DNA from: Erythrobacteraceae bacterium
GTDB lineage: Bacteria > Pseudomonadota > Alphaproteobacteria > Sphingomonadales > Sphingomonadaceae
Direction of reading: 5' to 3'
Length of the DNA stretch: 49,570 nt
Assembly (NCBI GenBank): GCA_027486035.1
Contig: JAIXPX010000024.1
Coordinates: 1-49,570 of the forward strand
The notes beneath the pieces are model-generated. The model was not told the origin of the DNA. It saw only the letters and a list, made by a program, of their open reading frames with translations, and did no database searches. The translations under genes and the position numbers were made by a program. Positions 46,445 to 49,570 of the stretch are shown here, one piece after another (the first letter of the stretch is position 1; the number at the start of each line of letters is the position of its first letter).

Positions 46445-46927
46445 ATGAAGGGCGACCAGAAGGTCATCGACTATCTCAATCAGGCGCTCACCAACGAGCT
46501 GACCGCGATCAACCAGTACTGGCTGCATTACCGCGTGCTCGACAACTGGGGCCTCAAGAAGCTCGCCGCCTACGAGCGCCACGAGAGCATCGAGGAGATG
46601 GAGCACGCCGACAAGCTGGCCGAGCGCATTCTGTTTCTCGAGGCGCTGCCCAATTTCCAGGCAATCCACAAGCTGAAGGTCGGCGAGACGGTCGAGGAAG
46701 TGCTCCGCGCCGACCTCGCGCTCGAGCACGAGGCGATCCCGCTGCTGCGCGATGCCATCGAATATTGCGAAAGCGTGCGCGATTACGTGTCGCGCGACCT
46801 GTTTGCCCATATTCTGAAGAACGAGGAGGAGCATGTCGACTTCCTCGAGACCCAGTTCGAGCAGATCGAGCGGATGGGTCTGCACAATTATTGTCAGCTC
46901 CAGAGCGCGCCTGCGGGCGACAGCTGA
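46445..46927 (+). CDS. bfr: Bacterioferritin
   Basis: A 160-residue haem-containing ferritin that oxidises Fe2+ and stores it as a mineral core. The ferroxidase ligands Glu18, Glu51 and His54 are present (LTNELTAINQYW; HESIEEMEHADKLAERI), with the haem ligand Met52, and later EHEAIPLLRDAI and NEEEHVDFLETQ. The length is normal. Bfd precedes it in the same direction. A strong terminator follows the stop. Confidence 0.97.
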   Translation: MKGDQKVIDYLNQALTNELTAINQYWLHYRVLDNWGLKKLAAYERHESIEEMEHADKLAERILFLEALPNFQAIHKLKVGETVEEVLRADLALEHEAIPLLRDAIEYCESVRDYVSRDLFAHILKNEEEHVDFLETQFEQIERMGLHNYCQLQSAPAGDS

Positions 46928-46962
46928 CCGGCTACGTATAAACCGCAGGGCTGATCAATAAA

Positions 46963-46996
46963 GGGGCAGGGCCGGGTTCGCGGCCCTGCCCCGTTT
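46963..46996 (+). terminator. Intrinsic terminator after bfr
   Basis: GGGGCAGGGCC (46963-46973) pairs perfectly with GGCCCTGCCCC (46982-46992), an 11-bp stem that can extend by one G-C pair, followed by GTTTCG. It begins 36 bases past the bfr stop. Confidence 0.8.
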
Positions 46997-47094
46997 CGTG
47001 TCGGGGCCTGACCGGGCGTCGGGCACGGGCTGCTGGTGCGGGACGGGGTAGCGGGGGCTTCCGGCGCGCGCTTCCGGCATGATCCCGGTATTGC

Positions 47095-47580
47095 CTATTC
47101 CTTGAGCATCCGCGCGCCGCGCGCCGCGAGCCGGGTCTCGAACAGGAAGAAGCCTAGGCCCGTCACCAGCAGCACCATCGTCAGTACCCACAAGATGGCT
47201 ATGACCGTGCCGATCTGGGCGGTGATATAGGCCGAGATGAACAGCAGGCCGGTCACGAGGCTGATGATCACCGCCGCGGCGGTCGAAAACATGATCGCGC
47301 CCTGCATCAGCTTGCGGCGCTGCATCAGCCAGGCAAGCTCGCGCGCCTGCTTCGCCGTGCGATGCTCCTCCAGCTTTTCCTCGAGGTTCTCGACCCGCTG
47401 CGCGATCCAGATCATGCGGCTCATGATCACGTTCATGATCGCCCCAATGCCCGAAAGCAGGAAGGCCGGCGCAAGGCTCAATTGCACCACCTGCTGCACG
47501 CGCGGGGTCGAGGCGGTGCGCTCGAGGATCTCGCTGGCAAAGGGCGCCTGGAGTACGGCGGCAAGCAGGTCGAGGGACAT
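47095..47580 (-). CDS. DUF2721 family membrane protein
   Basis: A 161-residue protein with three hydrophobic helices. It reads VVQLSLAPAFLLSGIGAIMNVIMSRMIWIAQRVENLE at the start, then a charged cytoplasmic stretch and two helices near the end (IMFSTAAAVIISLVTGLLFIS and VIAILWVLTMVLLVTGLGFFLFE). The LSxxPAFLLxGIGxxxNVxxxRxxRxxDR-like start matches DUF2721. ATG 47580 overlaps the der stop by one base (TGATG), so it is coupled to der. Its role is unknown. Confidence 0.85.
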   Translation of the reverse strand: MSLDLLAAVLQAPFASEILERTASTPRVQQVVQLSLAPAFLLSGIGAIMNVIMSRMIWIAQRVENLEEKLEEHRTAKQARELAWLMQRRKLMQGAIMFSTAAAVIISLVTGLLFISAYITAQIGTVIAILWVLTMVLLVTGLGFFLFETRLAARGARMLKE

Positions 47581-48995
47581 CACCCGTCCTTGGCGTAGGG
47601 GTTCTTGTTGGTCTTGAGGGTCACGCGCACGGGCACCGCGTCGAAGCCGAGCTTGGCGCGGATGCCGTTGACGAGATAGCGCTCGTAACTTTTGGGCAGG
47701 AGATCGAGCCGCGAGCCGAAGATCACGAAGCGCGGCGGGCGGGTGCCGGCCTGGGTGATGTAGCGCAGCTTGATCCGCTTCCCGCCCGGCGCAGGCGGCG
47801 GGTTCGCTTCCATCGCATCGTCAAACCAGCGGTTCAATGCCGAGGTGGAGACCCGCTTCGACCACGCCTCGCGCAGTTCGAAGGCCCCACCGAGCATCTG
47901 GTCCAATCCCTTGCCGGTCTTGGCGCTGACCGCAAACAGGGGCAAGCCCCGCACCTGCGCAAGGCCATCGTCCAGTGCGGCGCGGATGCCGTTGAAGAGC
48001 TTGCTCGCGTCCTCGGCCACATCCCACTTGTTGATCGCGATCATCAGCGCGCGGCCTTCTTCGAGAACGAGGCTGGCGATCTTCAGATCCTGATGCTCGA
48101 GGCCCTGCGTCGCATCGAGCAGCAGCACCACAACTTCGGCAAAATCCACCGCCCGGCGCGCATCGGCGACCGAGAGCTTTTCGAGCTTCTCGGTGACGTT
48201 CTTCTTCTTGCGCATCCCCGCCGTGTCGATGAGGCGGATCTCGCACGTCGCGCCGGACTTGGGGTCGGTCCATTCCCAGTCGATGGCGATCGAATCGCGG
48301 GTGATCCCGGCTTCCGGGCCGGTGAGCAGCCGGTCTTCGCCTAGGAGGCGGTTGATGAGCGTGGACTTGCCCGCATTGGGCCGCCCGACGATGGCAAGCT
48401 TGAGCGGGCCGGACGGGCGATCCTCCTCGTCCATTTCGCGCAGCGCTGCACGCTCGGCGTCGTTGGCCTCTTCCCATTCCTCGGCCTTGGCACCGATGAT
48501 CGGCCACAGCCCGCCGAACAGGTCGGCCACGCCCTCGCCATGCTCGGCCGAGATGCCCAGCGGCTCGCCCAGGCCGAGGACATAGGCCTCGAGGATCCCT
48601 GCCTCGCCCGCAGCGCCTTCGGCCTTGTTGGCCACGACCACCACCGGCACTTCCTGTTCGCGCAGGTAGCGGGCGATTTCCTCGTCGAGCGGAGTGAGGC
48701 CGGCGCGCGCATCGACCACGAAGAGCGCCGCGTCCGCGCCGGCAAGGCTCGCCTCGGTCTGCTTGCGCATCCGCCCGGGCAGGGAGAGGGCGTCCTCGTC
48801 TTCCCAACCGGCGGTATCGACCACGGTGAAATGCAGCCCCGCGATCACCGCATCGCCCATCCGGCGGTCGCGGGTCACGCCCGGCTGGTCATCGACCAGC
48901 GCGAGTTTCTTGCCCACCAACCGGTTGAACAGCGTGGACTTGCCGACATTGGGACGGCCGATGATGACGACTTCGGGCTTCTTGGGGGCGGGCAT
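47580..48995 (-). CDS. der: Ribosome-assembly GTPase Der (EngA)
   Basis: A 471-residue protein with two consecutive GTPase domains, needed for assembly of the 50S ribosomal subunit. The first P-loop is IIGRPNVGKSTLFNRLVG (near residue 11) and the second IVGRPNAGKSTLINRLLG (near 205); each has a DTAG switch and an NKxD-type motif (VANKAEG is altered, INKWDV is intact). A C-terminal KH-like domain (KLRYITQAGTRPPRFVIFG) completes it. ATG 48995 is chosen; only a TTG lies upstream in frame. It is followed without a gap by the DUF2721 gene. Confidence 0.96.
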   Translation of the reverse strand: MPAPKKPEVVIIGRPNVGKSTLFNRLVGKKLALVDDQPGVTRDRRMGDAVIAGLHFTVVDTAGWEDEDALSLPGRMRKQTEASLAGADAALFVVDARAGLTPLDEEIARYLREQEVPVVVVANKAEGAAGEAGILEAYVLGLGEPLGISAEHGEGVADLFGGLWPIIGAKAEEWEEANDAERAALREMDEEDRPSGPLKLAIVGRPNAGKSTLINRLLGEDRLLTGPEAGITRDSIAIDWEWTDPKSGATCEIRLIDTAGMRKKKNVTEKLEKLSVADARRAVDFAEVVVLLLDATQGLEHQDLKIASLVLEEGRALMIAINKWDVAEDASKLFNGIRAALDDGLAQVRGLPLFAVSAKTGKGLDQMLGGAFELREAWSKRVSTSALNRWFDDAMEANPPPAPGGKRIKLRYITQAGTRPPRFVIFGSRLDLLPKSYERYLVNGIRAKLGFDAVPVRVTLKTNKNPYAKDG

Positions 48996-49057
48996 GATCC
49001 GGCCCAAGTGGGCGCAAATGCCTCAAATGGCAACCCGAGGCTTTTGGGCCGGAAGGC

Positions 49058-49366
49058 TCAGGCTTTCTTGGCGACCGGCGGGTTTTCGCCGAGGTCCTCG
49101 TACCAGGCTTCGACCGGGCCGGTGAGCTTGATGGTCAGCGGCTGCCCCTTGCGGTCGACCGCCTTGCCCGCCTGCACCCGCACCCAGCCTTCGGAAATGG
49201 AATATTCCTCGATATCGGTGCGCACCCGGTCCTTGAAGCGGATGCCCACGCCGCGCTGGAGCTTCTCAGAATCGAAGAAGGGGCTGCGCGGATTGACCGA
49301 CAGGTGATCGGGCGGAACGTCCGCGCCTGCGGTGGTCGGGGCGATTTCGGGGGTTTGCTCGGTCAT
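49058..49366 (-). CDS. DUF3297 family protein
   Basis: A 102-residue cytoplasmic protein. PPDHLSVNPRSPFFDSEKLQRGVGIRFKDRVRTDIEEYSISEGWVRV, then KAVDRKGQPLTIKLTGPVEAWYED, is nearly diagnostic of DUF3297 (PF11730), a glutathionylspermidine-synthase-unrelated small family. The start at 49366 begins MTEQTPEIAP; the longer frame has no conserved text. It lies 62 bases upstream of der on the same strand. No function is known. Confidence 0.85.
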   Translation of the reverse strand: MTEQTPEIAPTTAGADVPPDHLSVNPRSPFFDSEKLQRGVGIRFKDRVRTDIEEYSISEGWVRVQAGKAVDRKGQPLTIKLTGPVEAWYEDLGENPPVAKKA

Positions 49367-49454
49367 GCCCGCGCCCTTAATCAGCATTGTGCCGGCCTTC
49401 AAGCGTGTTGCGCTTGCCCTTTGCGCGCTAGGGGGATAAGGGCCCACGCTGATA

Positions 49455-49487
49455 CGCGCGGGGTGCCTTAGCCGGTTTCCCCGCGCG
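49455..49487. repeat. GC-rich inverted repeat before tRNA-Leu
   Basis: CGCGCGGGG (49455-49463) pairs with CCCCGCGCG (49479-49487), with a 15-base loop. It lies 15 bases before the tRNA-Leu gene. It may be a terminator or simply an interspersed hairpin. Confidence 0.4.
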
Positions 49488-49502
49488 GCTTCGTTCGGGC
49501 AT

Positions 49503-49570
49503 GCGGGCGTGGCGAAATTGGTAGACGCACCAGATTTAGGTTCTGGCATCGCAAGATGTGGGGGTTCGAG
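49503..49570 (+). tRNA. tRNA-Leu (TAG), cut by the window end
   Basis: The gene begins GCGGGCGTGGCGAAATTGG, a typical alphaproteobacterial leucine tRNA start, with the anticodon stem CCAGA/TCTGG and loop TTTAGGT giving anticodon TAG. A short variable arm (GCATCGCAAGATGTG) and the start of the T arm (GGGGTTCGAG) follow. About 17 bases of the 3' end lie beyond the window. Confidence 0.93.

Overview
The window is a GC-rich chromosomal segment from an alphaproteobacterium, most likely order Sphingomonadales and probably family Erythrobacteraceae. The evidence is an rRNA operon ending 23S-5S-tRNA-fMet, an RcdA (DUF1465) cell-cycle adaptor, paired YdcH/DUF465 proteins, a DUF6356-like protein, a large TonB-dependent receptor beside a PKHD-type hydroxylase, and hairpin repeats of a type I associate with sphingomonads. 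I see no prophage, CRISPR array or complete insertion sequence. Almost all of the window is chromosomal housekeeping and membrane biology.

Layout. 1-667: end of an rRNA operon (23S 3' end, 5S, tRNA-fMet, two hairpin terminators). 717-903: a frameshifted remnant of a SpoT-like HD hydrolase. 972-4275: an exported DUF1800/DUF1501 pair. 4272-5393: a broken MATE transporter/chemoreceptor chimera. 5488-7194: class II aldolase-like protein, orphan [2Fe-2S] protein and ArsC. 7224-12616: MFS and EamA transporters, membrane protein, LipB with an overlapping lipoprotein, and an Old Yellow Enzyme. 12620-12998: a GIY-YIG nuclease gene boxed in by near-identical 32-bp inverted repeats. 13008-16638: NadA, MBL hydrolase and glycerol kinase, with a second repeat pair. 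16694-18033: a perfect 16-bp parS, short tandem repeats, rcdA and two divergent YdcH genes. 18109-25330: PtsP, RodZ-like, CpoB-like, TilS, RimO. 25391-28695: DUF1761 plus the serS-AIM24-surE operon. 28805-33315: TonB receptor, TetR regulator with a palindromic operator, PKHD hydroxylase and a membrane protein. 33359-39127: M14 peptidase, response regulator, relic of a LuxR-type regulator, tRNA-Val, SppA. 39244-41492: PyrB overlapping a dihydroorotase homologue that lacks the catalytic HxH motif. 41566-44371: orphan ParA, ribbon-helix-helix protein and SPOR lipoprotein. 44599-49570: DUF418 protein, Bfd/Bfr iron storage, DUF2721, Der, DUF3297 and the start of tRNA-Leu.

How the parts work together. 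Several genes serve envelope and cell-cycle functions (RodZ-like, CpoB-like, SPOR lipoprotein, RcdA, ParA, parS). Others serve translation (tRNAs, SerS, TilS, RimO, Der) and iron handling (TonB receptor/PKHD, Bfd/Bfr). The perfect parS beside rcdA suggests, but does not prove, that this part of the chromosome lies in the origin-proximal region.

The most unusual signals are the GIY-YIG gene inside matched hairpin repeats (with a second, gene-less pair of the same architecture), the ParA/RHH/SPOR cluster, the MATE-chemoreceptor chimera, the altered cysteine spacing in the orphan [2Fe-2S] protein, and two decayed regulatory genes (HD hydrolase and LuxR-type regulator) in stretches that otherwise look empty.
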